This document shows positions 23,053 through 30,406 of a stretch of DNA of 35,151 nucleotides, in pieces (the first letter of the stretch is position 1; every line of letters starts with the position of its first letter). The notes under the pieces are model-generated. The model was given only the letters and a program-made list of their open reading frames with translations, did no database searches and was not told the origin of the DNA. The DNA lies in assembly GCA_944332265.1 (NCBI GenBank), contig CALVJQ010000016.1:1-35151 (forward strand), read 5' to 3'. A program made the position numbers and the translations under genes. The stretch comes from an uncultured Bacilli bacterium (GTDB lineage Bacteria > Bacillota_I > Bacilli_A > RF39 > UBA660).

Positions 23053-23994
23053 GTGATAAAGACATTTAAAACAATTGATGAACAAATAGAAATCCTAAAA
23101 AGCAAAGGTCTTAAAGTAAATGATATAGATTATGCTAAGGATGTTTTATTGCGTGAAAATTATTTTTTTCTAAGTGGTTATAGACACTTGTTTTTAAAGT
23201 CGCCTAAAGATAGGATGTTTATCCCTGGTTCTGACTTTACGGAGTTATATGCTATGTTTAATTTTGATCGTCAAATTAGAAATATATTTTTTAAAAATAT
23301 TTTAATTGTTGAAAACAATGCAAAAAGTATATTTTCTTATCAATTATCAAGGAAATACGGTATTAAGGAGAAAAATTATTTAAATCCATCAAATTTTGAT
23401 CGTTCTAATGATAAAGCTAGACAAGTAAATGATTTACTTAAAAAAATTAAAAGACAGATTAGAGTAAATGGTGGTCAACATTCTGCAACAATGCATTATA
23501 TTAGTAATTATGGTTATGTTCCTTTTTGGGTAGTTGTTAAAGTTCTATCTTTTGGTTTAATTTCTGAATTGTTTACAATTATGAAAAAAGAAGATCAAAA
23601 AGATATAGCAAGTGTTTATGGTATATCTCCAGAATCTTTAATGGTATATTTACCTATTTTAGCTAATTTTAGGAATTTATGTGCTCATGAAGATATAATG
23701 TATGATCATAAGACACAAAGATATATAGATGATACTAGATATCATGCTTATTTAAATATTCCTAGAATGGATGGAGAATATATTTATGGAAAAGATGATT
23801 TATTTGCATTAGTAATTATTTTAAAGCAGTTATTAAGGGAAGAAGATTTTACTTTATTAATTAATGAATTATCTTATGAATTAGATATTTTAGGTGGAAA
23901 ATTGCATAGTATAGATATTGATAAAGTTTTGGATAGGATGGGATTTCCTGTTAATTTTAGAGATATTGCGAGGATAGATGAGTATGGACAATAA
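23053..23994 (+). CDS. Abi_2-family (AbiD/AbiF-like) HEPN protein
   Basis: 313-aa protein of the Abi_2 family, members of which cause abortive phage infection. The conserved N terminus (TIDEQIEILKSKGL, then NYFFLSGYRHLF) and FDRQIRNIFF are typical. The HEPN ribonuclease motif RNxxxH is present as RNLCAH (Arg207-His212), so RNase activity is plausible. The start is GTG at 23053 with GGGTGAT as SD. The stop lies 17 bases inside the following HtrA gene. Defence is inferred from the family; many chromosomal Abi_2 proteins have no tested role. Confidence 0.88.
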   Translation: MIKTFKTIDEQIEILKSKGLKVNDIDYAKDVLLRENYFFLSGYRHLFLKSPKDRMFIPGSDFTELYAMFNFDRQIRNIFFKNILIVENNAKSIFSYQLSRKYGIKEKNYLNPSNFDRSNDKARQVNDLLKKIKRQIRVNGGQHSATMHYISNYGYVPFWVVVKVLSFGLISELFTIMKKEDQKDIASVYGISPESLMVYLPILANFRNLCAHEDIMYDHKTQRYIDDTRYHAYLNIPRMDGEYIYGKDDLFALVIILKQLLREEDFTLLINELSYELDILGGKLHSIDIDKVLDRMGFPVNFRDIARIDEYGQ

Positions 23995-25114
23995 TATGAA
24001 TTATCAAGTTGTTATGAAAAATAAGAAACCTAATATAATATTAATTGTTGTGATAACAGCTATTTTATCTTCTTTAGTTGGAGCTGGTTCTTTATTTTTA
24101 GTTATTCGTTATTTTCCTGATTTGGCAATTAATTCTATAACTAATGTAACAAAAACAGAAAAAGAAGTTACAGTAACCGATAAGGGTATTGCTGATGCGG
24201 TTGATAAGATATATGATGCCGTTGTTGTAGTTAGAACATATAAGAACGGTCAATTATTCTCGACTGGTACAGGTTTTATTTATAAAAATCAAAATAATAA
24301 TTATTATATAATTACAAATTATCATGTTATAGAGCAAGGAGATCGAGTTAGCGTTGTATTTACTGATGGTTCTGAAGTAAATGTGATGGTTGAAAACGGA
24401 GATAAGTATTCTGATATTGCGGTTTTATCTTATAAAAGTAATACTGAGCTAGTAGTTGCTGAAATGGGAAGCAGTGTAGATATGCGTGTTGGAGATACTG
24501 TTTTTGCCATTGGTGCTCCTTTAGATTCTGCTGTTTATTCTTGGAGTGTTACAAGAGGAGTTTTGTCTGGAAAAGATCGTGAAGTAGAAGTTAGTACAAC
24601 TAATTCTAATATTAGTGATTGGATTATGTTAGTTTTACAAACTGATGCGGCTATAAATAGTGGTAACTCTGGAGGTCCTTTATGTAATAGCAATGGTGAA
24701 GTAATTGGTGTTACAAATATGAAATTAATAACTGATGGAGTTGAAGGAATGGGGTTTGCAATTCCAATAGAAGAAGTTGCTAATTATGCTGATGCTATTA
24801 TAAATGGAGAAGAAATTACTAGGCCTTATATTGGAATTTCTATGACTGATGCTAATTCTTTATATACTTCGCGTGTATATGGATTTGAGCCAACAGATGG
24901 GGTTTTACTTGATAATGTAGAAGCTAATTCTCCAGCTAGTAAAGCGGGATTAAAAAAAGGAGATATTATTATAGCTATAAATGATGTTGAAGTTAAAAAT
25001 GTTGCTTCTTTGCGTTATCAATTATATAAATATAAAATAGGAGAAGTAATAGAAGTTAAATATTTAAGAGATGGTCATTCACGAACTGCTGATTTAACTT
25101 TAATATCTAAATAA
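23978..25114 (+). CDS. htrA: HtrA/DegP-like membrane-anchored serine protease
   Basis: 378-aa envelope quality-control protease. One N-terminal membrane helix (about 18-43) anchors it with the protease outside. The trypsin-like domain holds His116 (NYHVI), Asp146 (YSDIAVL) and Ser231 (GNSGGP); a single PDZ domain (about 285-378) includes the DNVEANSPASKAGLKKGD block. It starts 17 bases inside the Abi gene with GAGGA just upstream of the ATG at 23978; a second ATG at 23984 is possible. The overlap means its translation probably depends on ribosomes finishing the Abi gene, because no separate promoter is evident. Confidence 0.93.
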   Translation: MSMDNNMNYQVVMKNKKPNIILIVVITAILSSLVGAGSLFLVIRYFPDLAINSITNVTKTEKEVTVTDKGIADAVDKIYDAVVVVRTYKNGQLFSTGTGFIYKNQNNNYYIITNYHVIEQGDRVSVVFTDGSEVNVMVENGDKYSDIAVLSYKSNTELVVAEMGSSVDMRVGDTVFAIGAPLDSAVYSWSVTRGVLSGKDREVEVSTTNSNISDWIMLVLQTDAAINSGNSGGPLCNSNGEVIGVTNMKLITDGVEGMGFAIPIEEVANYADAIINGEEITRPYIGISMTDANSLYTSRVYGFEPTDGVLLDNVEANSPASKAGLKKGDIIIAINDVEVKNVASLRYQLYKYKIGEVIEVKYLRDGHSRTADLTLISK

Positions 25115-25143
25115 ACTGATTTATTAATCAGTTTTCTTTTTTT
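25113..25143 (+). terminator. Intrinsic terminator after htrA
   Basis: 9-bp stem AAACTGATT/AATCAGTTT (25113-25121/25126-25134), 4-base loop, long T-tract. Confidence 0.87.
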
Positions 25144-25144
25144 A

Positions 25145-25153
25145 TGATATAAT
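25145..25153 (+). promoter_or_regulatory. Extended -10 promoter of rimO
   Basis: TGATATAAT immediately after the preceding T-tract, 24 bases before the start at 25178. Confidence 0.65.
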
Positions 25154-25177
25154 ACTTTTGTTTTTTGAGGTGAGTAT

Positions 25178-26479
25178 ATGAAAATAGGTTTTATTTCTTT
25201 GGGATGTTCTAAAAATCTTGTTGTAACAGAAGAATTAATAGGTTTATTTAAAAAAAGAAATTATGTTATTGTAAGTGATCCTTTGGAAGCTGAGATTTTA
25301 GTTATTAATACATGCGGTTTTATAGAATCTGCTAAAGATGAGGGAATAAAAACAATTTTAGAAATGGCTGACTATAAAGAAAAAAATTGTAAATATTTAA
25401 TAGTAATAGGTTGTTTAGTTGAAAGATATAAAGAAGAATTAGAGCAGGAAATACCTGAGGTAGATTTGTTTGTTAGAATAAAAGATTATAATAATTTATG
25501 GTATGAAATTGATAAATTAATTCAAAATAAGGAAGAAAGAGATTTTTTAAATTATAAAGATCGTGTTATTACAACAGGAGATGTTATGGCTTATTTGAAA
25601 ATAGCTGAAGGATGTAGTAATTTCTGTACTTATTGTGCTATTCCTTATATACAAGGTAAATATATTTCGAGAAAATATGAAGATATTTTAGATGAAGCTA
25701 AGTTACTTGCCAGTAAAGGAATAAAAGAATTAGTAGTTATTGCTCAAGATACAACTAAGTATGGAATTGATTTATATGGGAAGAAAAGATTAGCTGAATT
25801 ATTAGATGACTTAAGTAAAATAGATGGAATAAAATGGATTAGATTTTTATATTCATATCCCGAAAGTATAGATGATGAATTAATTAATGTTGTAAAGAAT
25901 AATCCTAAGATATGTAAATATTTTGATTTACCAATTCAACATATTAATGATCGTATTTTAAAAAGAATGAATCGTAAGACTACGGGTAATGATATTAGAA
26001 ATCTAATAAAAAAACTTAGAACAGAAATTCCAAATGTTATTTTAAGGACAACTTTAATAGTTGGATTCCCTGGAGAAACTGATGAAGAATTTAATGAATT
26101 ATGTTTATTTGTGAAAGATGTTAAGTTTGATAGACTAGGAGCTTTTGCATATAGTGCTGAGGATGGAACACCAGCAGCAAAGTTTAAAGAACAAGTTCCT
26201 GAAAAAATTAAAGAAGAACGTCAGAATATAATAATGGAGATTCAACAAGAAGTTAGTAAAGATAATTTACTAGGAAAAATTGGAAATGTTTATGATTGTT
26301 TAATAGAAAATATTACTGAAGATGGAAAATATTTTATTGGTCGTAGTTATATGGATGTTCCTAGTGAAGATGGTGTTATTTATATTAAATATAATCCTAT
26401 GTATATGATTAATGAATTTGTTAAAGTTAAAATAATTGATTCTTCATTTTATGATTTATATGGTGAGGTTGTTGAGTAA
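25178..26479 (+). CDS. rimO: Ribosomal protein S12 methylthiotransferase RimO
   Basis: Radical-SAM methylthiotransferase that modifies an Asp of ribosomal protein S12 near the decoding site. 433 aa in the standard three domains: N-terminal UPF0004 with cysteines in SLGCSKN, INTCGF and VIGC binding the auxiliary cluster; radical-SAM core with CSNFCTYC (CxxxCxxC); and a C-terminal TRAM domain from about residue 370. SLGCSKNLVVTE and PYIQGKYISR favour RimO over the tRNA enzyme MiaB. SD GAGGTGA precedes the ATG. Confidence 0.96.
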   Translation: MKIGFISLGCSKNLVVTEELIGLFKKRNYVIVSDPLEAEILVINTCGFIESAKDEGIKTILEMADYKEKNCKYLIVIGCLVERYKEELEQEIPEVDLFVRIKDYNNLWYEIDKLIQNKEERDFLNYKDRVITTGDVMAYLKIAEGCSNFCTYCAIPYIQGKYISRKYEDILDEAKLLASKGIKELVVIAQDTTKYGIDLYGKKRLAELLDDLSKIDGIKWIRFLYSYPESIDDELINVVKNNPKICKYFDLPIQHINDRILKRMNRKTTGNDIRNLIKKLRTEIPNVILRTTLIVGFPGETDEEFNELCLFVKDVKFDRLGAFAYSAEDGTPAAKFKEQVPEKIKEERQNIIMEIQQEVSKDNLLGKIGNVYDCLIENITEDGKYFIGRSYMDVPSEDGVIYIKYNPMYMINEFVKVKIIDSSFYDLYGEVVE

Positions 26480-26506
26480 AAGCATTTTTATAATGCTTTT
26501 TTTATT
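26478..26506 (+). terminator. Intrinsic terminator after rimO
   Basis: 9-bp stem AAAAGCATT/AATGCTTTT (26478-26486/26492-26500), 5-base loop, T-tract. Confidence 0.86.
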
Positions 26507-26517
26507 TTATAAAGATA

Positions 26518-26526
26518 TGTTATAAT
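26518..26526 (+). promoter_or_regulatory. Extended -10 promoter of the WXG/lysozyme gene
   Basis: TGTTATAAT, 22 bases before the start at 26549. Confidence 0.65.
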
Positions 26527-26548
26527 ATTTTATGATAGAGGTGGTTTT

Positions 26549-27952
26549 ATGGCGAGTGAAGTTACAAGTAAGGAGGAATTGGCGTCTTTAGCTTCTAAGT
26601 TAGATAGTAAAACTATAACTTTGAAAGATGCTGTTTCAAAAATAAATTCTTCTTTAAGTGGGATTTCTGATTATGATGGGATTAATGTTTCTGGGAAAGC
26701 TGGTATTTTAGATAGTAATTTAAATAATGTTGCCACTGATTTAGAAACTGTAGTAACGAATATTAAGACATATGTTTCGGAGTTAACAGGATTTGATGTG
26801 GATGATTTTAATGCGAGTGGAGGTTCTTCAGCTAATAGTGTATCTTATGATGATATATTCGTGACTGATGGTAGTGCTGAGGGGAATGCGCGTGTTATTT
26901 GGAATTTTTTGAAAGCAAAGGGTTTGTCTGATGCTGCAGCTGCTGGTGTTTTGGGTAATATTCAAGCTGAATGTGGTTTTAATCCTGCAGCTATTGAAGG
27001 TAATGGTGAAGGGCATGGTTTAATTCAATGGAGTTTTGGCCGTCGAGAGAGTTTGTTAGCAGCGGCTCAAGCTAAGGGAGTAGATTGGCGTGATTTAAGA
27101 TTCCAACTTGAATATTTATGGGAAGAATCATTAGATCCTAATACATCATATGGTAAGCAATTACAACAAGCAGGTTTTTATAATACGTCTAGTCCTTCTG
27201 ATGCTGCTTATTATTTTCATCGTTATGTAGAAATATCTAATGATACACAAGAAATGATTGCTAATAATCGTTGTGCAACAGCTGAATCATGGTATAGTAA
27301 ATTCCAAGGTACAAGTGCTGGTGATGTTGTTGGAACATCTAGTAATTTGAGTTCAGCTTCTTGGGCTTCATTAAGTGCAGCTCCAGTAGTAGCTTCCTAT
27401 GCTTCAAGTGGTGGGAGATCTTCATCTTCAAGTCATACAACTGTTAGCTATGCTACAGCTTCATCTTCAGCTAATAATGTATTGCATTTAACGAGTGTAA
27501 ATACATCATCTGGGGATCCTAATATTGATATTAGTAAATATCATAATAATCTTGAAATGGGATTTGAAGTTACAGCTGGTAATTTAGCTTATGAGGTAAG
27601 TGATGAAGATTTTGAATTACTTTGTGCAATAGTTGCAGCTGAAAGTGATAAATCTTATGATGACTCTTTAGCTGTTATTACAACAATATTGAATCGTTGT
27701 GAATCGCCTAATTGGATTAGAAGTCATGGTACTGATCCAGTTGCTCAAGCTACTGCACCAAATCAGTTTGTAGTATATCAACATGGAAGTTATAAAAAAT
27801 ATATGGATGGAAATGTTCCTAATACTGTTAAAGAAGCAGTTATGGATGCTTTGGCTGGTGTTAGAAATCATGATTACTTGAGCTTTAGATCTAATAGTAC
27901 AACAAGTTATAGTAATAATATGATTACACCAACAGGAAATCGTTATAAATAG
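26549..27952 (+). CDS. Two-headed peptidoglycan hydrolase with a WXG/LXG-like N terminus
   Basis: 467 aa, no signal peptide. Residues 1-85 form a helical hairpin like the targeting domain of type VII substrates. Residues about 112-253 match a phage-tail lysozyme domain: a GVLGNIQAECGFNP block with candidate catalytic Glu141, then GLIQW. A Ser/Ala-rich linker (about 255-320) leads to a SleB-type cell-wall hydrolase domain (about 350-467) with LLCAIVAAESDKS (candidate Glu365), AVITTILNR and QFVVY. It would cut peptidoglycan with two active sites outside the cell. The absence of a signal peptide together with the WXG-like neighbours suggests export by an ESX-like system. It has its own promoter, ahead of five related genes. 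Confidence 0.82.
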   Translation: MASEVTSKEELASLASKLDSKTITLKDAVSKINSSLSGISDYDGINVSGKAGILDSNLNNVATDLETVVTNIKTYVSELTGFDVDDFNASGGSSANSVSYDDIFVTDGSAEGNARVIWNFLKAKGLSDAAAAGVLGNIQAECGFNPAAIEGNGEGHGLIQWSFGRRESLLAAAQAKGVDWRDLRFQLEYLWEESLDPNTSYGKQLQQAGFYNTSSPSDAAYYFHRYVEISNDTQEMIANNRCATAESWYSKFQGTSAGDVVGTSSNLSSASWASLSAAPVVASYASSGGRSSSSSHTTVSYATASSSANNVLHLTSVNTSSGDPNIDISKYHNNLEMGFEVTAGNLAYEVSDEDFELLCAIVAAESDKSYDDSLAVITTILNRCESPNWIRSHGTDPVAQATAPNQFVVYQHGSYKKYMDGNVPNTVKEAVMDALAGVRNHDYLSFRSNSTTSYSNNMITPTGNRYK

Positions 27953-27956
27953 TAAA

Positions 27957-27974
27957 ATAAAAGTAAACTTTTAT
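27957..27974. repeat. Short perfect inverted repeat upstream of the WXG operon
   Basis: ATAAAAGT/ACTTTTAT separated by two bases, just after the hydrolase gene and 30 bases upstream of the next -10. There is no following T-tract, so it is not a standard terminator; it may be an operator or mRNA 3'-end hairpin. Confidence 0.4.
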
Positions 27975-28002
27975 GAAAAAATGTATACTATTTGTTTCTT
28001 AA

Positions 28003-28011
28003 TGATATAAT
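28003..28011 (+). promoter_or_regulatory. Extended -10 promoter of the WXG operon
   Basis: TGATATAAT, 24 bases before the start at 28036, with GAGGAGGG as a very strong SD in between. Confidence 0.68.
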
Positions 28012-28035
28012 GAAGACAATAGAGGAGGGAATATT

Positions 28036-28347
28036 ATGACAATAGTAAGTCACGACACAAATTTGATGAGAGATTGGTCTAGTAATGTAGAAGAACGTGC
28101 TAATGATTATGATACATTAGTTAATAGATTATATACTTTAGTAGATCAATTTGTAGGATCTTCAGATTTTAAAGGAGGTTTATCTGCGGATTTTGAAAAT
28201 GCAGTAGTTAGTCAAAAACCTCAATTTATGAAATATTCTGAAACATTTAGAGAATGTGTTGAATTAATTAATCAAACTGCTACTAATATTGATAATGATG
28301 AAGCAGAATTACAGAGTAATATAAATAGTGCTAATCCATTAGGATAA
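28036..28347 (+). CDS. WXG100-like small helical protein 1
   Basis: 103 aa, highly helical, without signal peptide or membrane segment. Two helices (about 8-40 and 58-90) flank a turn with SDFKGG, where Phe-x-Gly stands at the WXG position. WXG100 proteins form antiparallel four-helix dimers and are exported by type VII secretion. The Trp near the N terminus (RDWSS) also fits the family pattern. It is the first gene of a strong-SD operon (GAGGAGGG). Assignment is by size, predicted fold and neighbours rather than by strong sequence identity. Confidence 0.68.
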   Translation: MTIVSHDTNLMRDWSSNVEERANDYDTLVNRLYTLVDQFVGSSDFKGGLSADFENAVVSQKPQFMKYSETFRECVELINQTATNIDNDEAELQSNINSANPLG

Positions 28348-28367
28348 GAAATTTAGGAGGGATATAA

Positions 28368-28658
28368 ATGGCAGATGGAAATTTAGTTATTAGACCTGAT
28401 GAGGCTAGATCTAAAGCACAAGAAATGGTAAATATAGCTTCTCAATTAGAGGAGTTATTAAATACTGTTTCTGCAAAAATGCAAGAAATAGATAATGTTG
28501 AGACTGGAGTGTATCAAAATGAAAATGCATCTTCTCGTCCAGCAGAATTAAGAGCTCAATTAGATGAATTTAGAGGAATATTTAATAGAGCATATGAACA
28601 AATTAGAAAATCAGCAGATGATATTGTTAAAATTTCTTACAGAGTTGAAGAAGAATAA
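28368..28658 (+). CDS. WXG100-like small helical protein 2
   Basis: 96 aa, predicted two-helix protein (about 9-43 and 58-92), charged and without signal sequence. The loop GVYQNENASSRPAEL replaces the WXG turn, and the C terminus SYRVEEE includes a YxxxE pattern similar to the type VII export signal. The N-terminal IRPDEARSKAQEMVNIASQL resembles the first helix of WXG100 members. It lies 20 bases after protein 1 with SD TAGGAGGG and is followed by a terminator-like hairpin. It could be the heterodimer partner of protein 1. Confidence 0.62.
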   Translation: MADGNLVIRPDEARSKAQEMVNIASQLEELLNTVSAKMQEIDNVETGVYQNENASSRPAELRAQLDEFRGIFNRAYEQIRKSADDIVKISYRVEEE

Positions 28659-28665
28659 TAAAAAA

Positions 28666-28698
28666 CTTTTTATAACTAGTTTATAAAAAGATTTTTTT
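28666..28698 (+). terminator. Internal terminator within the WXG operon
   Basis: 10-bp perfect stem CTTTTTATAA/TTATAAAAAG (28666-28675/28681-28690), 5-base loop and T692-698 of this kilobase. The SD of the next gene begins right after the T-tract, with no room for another promoter. Confidence 0.8.
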
Positions 28699-28713
28699 CT
28701 AGGAGATGATTTT

Positions 28714-29004
28714 ATGGGTGATAGATATAAACATGATCCAGGGGCTGTATCTTCAGTAATTTCAGAGTTAAAATCTAAACTTGATACATATAAAGATATA
28801 GTTACGCAGTTAAATACATTAATTGATTCAATAAATGGTTCGGGAGCATGGAAAGATGCATCTATAAAGTCATCTTTTATTTCTACTTGTAATTCGTATT
28901 TAACTATTTATAAGAATCTTTCAAGTGTTATGGAAAAATATATAAATTATTTAACTGCGAAATCAGATGCGGCTGATTCGTTGGAAAGGGCTTTTTCTGG
29001 GTGA
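28714..29004 (+). CDS. WXG100-like small helical protein 3
   Basis: 96 aa, helical hairpin with the turn GSGAWKDAS (Trp at the WXG position, Asp in place of Gly) and second-helix YLTIYKNLSSVMEKYINYL. No signal peptide. It begins 15 bases after an intrinsic terminator, so its transcript would need read-through from the first two genes. SD is TAGGAGATGA. The next gene starts 4 bases after its stop. Confidence 0.68.
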   Translation: MGDRYKHDPGAVSSVISELKSKLDTYKDIVTQLNTLIDSINGSGAWKDASIKSSFISTCNSYLTIYKNLSSVMEKYINYLTAKSDAADSLERAFSG

Positions 29005-29008
29005 TATA

Positions 29009-29281
29009 ATGAGTAGTTTAGATACAACGGTTTATGTTGATACTGCAGCTTTAGAGAGTTGGAGTAGTCAGATGGGAAATATTAATGCTCAAGCTGTTGA
29101 TACTTTAGAGTCTTTTCGTTCTTCTGTAGAAAGTTTGAATGATTCTTGGATTGGAGATTCAGCTACTGGTTTTTTAAATGCTACTGAGTCTTTGATGGAT
29201 AAAGCGATAGGGTATCATAATGAAATGGCAAATGTTGAGAACTTTTTAATTAAAGTTATTAATACAGTGAGTAAGTCTTAA
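29009..29281 (+). CDS. WXG100-family protein 4 (canonical WxG)
   Basis: 90 aa, the clearest WXG100 member of the set: central turn NDSWIGDSATGFL with Trp-x-Gly, preceded by a helix with ALESWSSQMGNINAQAVDTL and followed by a helix ending in a Ser/Lys tail. EsxA-like proteins have this length and motif. SD GGGTGAT overlaps the end of protein 3, placing the start at 29009; an upstream in-frame ATG at 28967 lies inside the preceding gene. Probably cotranslated with protein 3 and followed by the NlpC/P60 gene. Confidence 0.8.
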   Translation: MSSLDTTVYVDTAALESWSSQMGNINAQAVDTLESFRSSVESLNDSWIGDSATGFLNATESLMDKAIGYHNEMANVENFLIKVINTVSKS

Positions 29282-29301
29282 TAGAATAAAGAGGTGTTTA
29301 T

Positions 29302-30339
29302 ATGAATTATAGTAGTATTGCAAGTTCAATAAGAAGTGCGATATCTTCATTAGAACAGTGCGTTTCTGATGTTAAGAGCATTTCTTTTTCTGGTGTATGG
29401 AGCGGAGATGCTTATAATAATTTATCAAGTAATTTAAATACATCTATTTCTAATATAAATACCCAAAAAGATGAATCACTAAAATATGCTGATGCTTTAG
29501 ATAAATTACAAGAATATAAAGATAAAAAAGAAACTTATGATAATTTAAATAATGAATTGAATGGAATACCAAATAATGCAGAGAATGCTTCTGCTCGTCA
29601 TAATTTAATTAATGAAATAAATAGTTTAGGAACTAGTTTATCTTCATTAAAGAGTGAGATACAATCATTATTAAGTGGAATATCTTCAGTAGGTACTGAA
29701 TTTGAAATCGTTAATTACCAAGTATCGGATAATTATTCTGAATACGTAGTTGATTTATATGATTTTTTGAATTTGTTTAATTCTGGAACTTTAACTAAAA
29801 TGCCAGATAGTGGAACAGGTTCTAGTTTATATGATTATTATTCTAAAGAAGAAGTAGATAATAAAATTAATGATATAAAGAGTCAGTATTCTGGTAGATC
29901 GGCTGCTGTTAATTGTGCTTTAGGAATAATGGAAATGGCTGCTGATGTAGGTGTTAAGCTTGATTATGATTGGGGTGGTGGACATACTTCTGTTACGTCG
30001 ACTGATGCAGTTGCTACAGGTACAGATTGTAGTGCTTTTGCATCTTGGGCTATTAATCAAGGGGCTGCTGAAACTTTTAATACGCAATCAACTGCCGGGT
30101 TAATTGGTGTTGGTTCACAAACATCTTTTGAAGATGCTCAACAAGGAGATATTCTTGTATATAGAAATAATTCACAAGGTCATGTAGTAATGATAATTGA
30201 TAATGATCCAGAGACACAACAATTCTTAGTTGCTGAAGCAGCAAGTCCTGATACTGGGGTTGTTATGAAAACGAGATCTTATGCATCTTTAGCTGGTATT
30301 TATCAAGCAAGAGATTTATCAAGTATTTACAATGATTAA
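29302..30339 (+). CDS. WXG-like N terminus fused to NlpC/P60 peptidase
   Basis: 345 aa, no signal peptide. Residues 1-130 resemble a WXG/LXG targeting region: FSGVWSGDAYNNL (Trp33-x-Gly35) in the turn, then a long coiled coil (about 60-130). The C-terminal domain (about 195-335) is NlpC/P60: catalytic Cys243 in GTDCSAFASWA, His294 in GHVVMII, and the QGDILVY strand. It would cleave peptide cross-bridges or stems of peptidoglycan. Together with the gene at 26549 it gives the cluster glycan- and peptide-cutting activities. It ends the operon, followed by a strong terminator. Confidence 0.85.
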   Translation: MNYSSIASSIRSAISSLEQCVSDVKSISFSGVWSGDAYNNLSSNLNTSISNINTQKDESLKYADALDKLQEYKDKKETYDNLNNELNGIPNNAENASARHNLINEINSLGTSLSSLKSEIQSLLSGISSVGTEFEIVNYQVSDNYSEYVVDLYDFLNLFNSGTLTKMPDSGTGSSLYDYYSKEEVDNKINDIKSQYSGRSAAVNCALGIMEMAADVGVKLDYDWGGGHTSVTSTDAVATGTDCSAFASWAINQGAAETFNTQSTAGLIGVGSQTSFEDAQQGDILVYRNNSQGHVVMIIDNDPETQQFLVAEAASPDTGVVMKTRSYASLAGIYQARDLSSIYND

Positions 30340-30362
30340 AGTCTTTTTTAAGACTTTTTTTT
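30338..30362 (+). terminator. Intrinsic terminator of the WXG operon
   Basis: 8-bp stem AAAGTCTT/AAGACTTT (30338-30345/30350-30357), 4-base loop, long T-tract. Confidence 0.86.
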
Positions 30363-30368
30363 ATTATA

Positions 30369-30377
30369 TGGTATAAT
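30369..30377 (+). promoter_or_regulatory. Extended -10 promoter
   Basis: TGGTATAAT, 29 bases before the start at 30407. Confidence 0.65.
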
Positions 30378-30406
30378 TAGTTTAAGAATAAAATGTGGGT
30401 GATAAG

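Noticed and set aside
26828..27871. Two short minus-strand frames within the lysozyme/SleB gene
   Set aside because: They lie opposite conserved catalytic domains, are Ser/Ile/Thr-rich as expected for reverse complements, and lack start signals.
27957..27974. Intrinsic terminator after the lysozyme gene
   Set aside because: The inverted repeat has a two-base loop and is followed by A residues rather than T residues, so it was kept only as a repeat.
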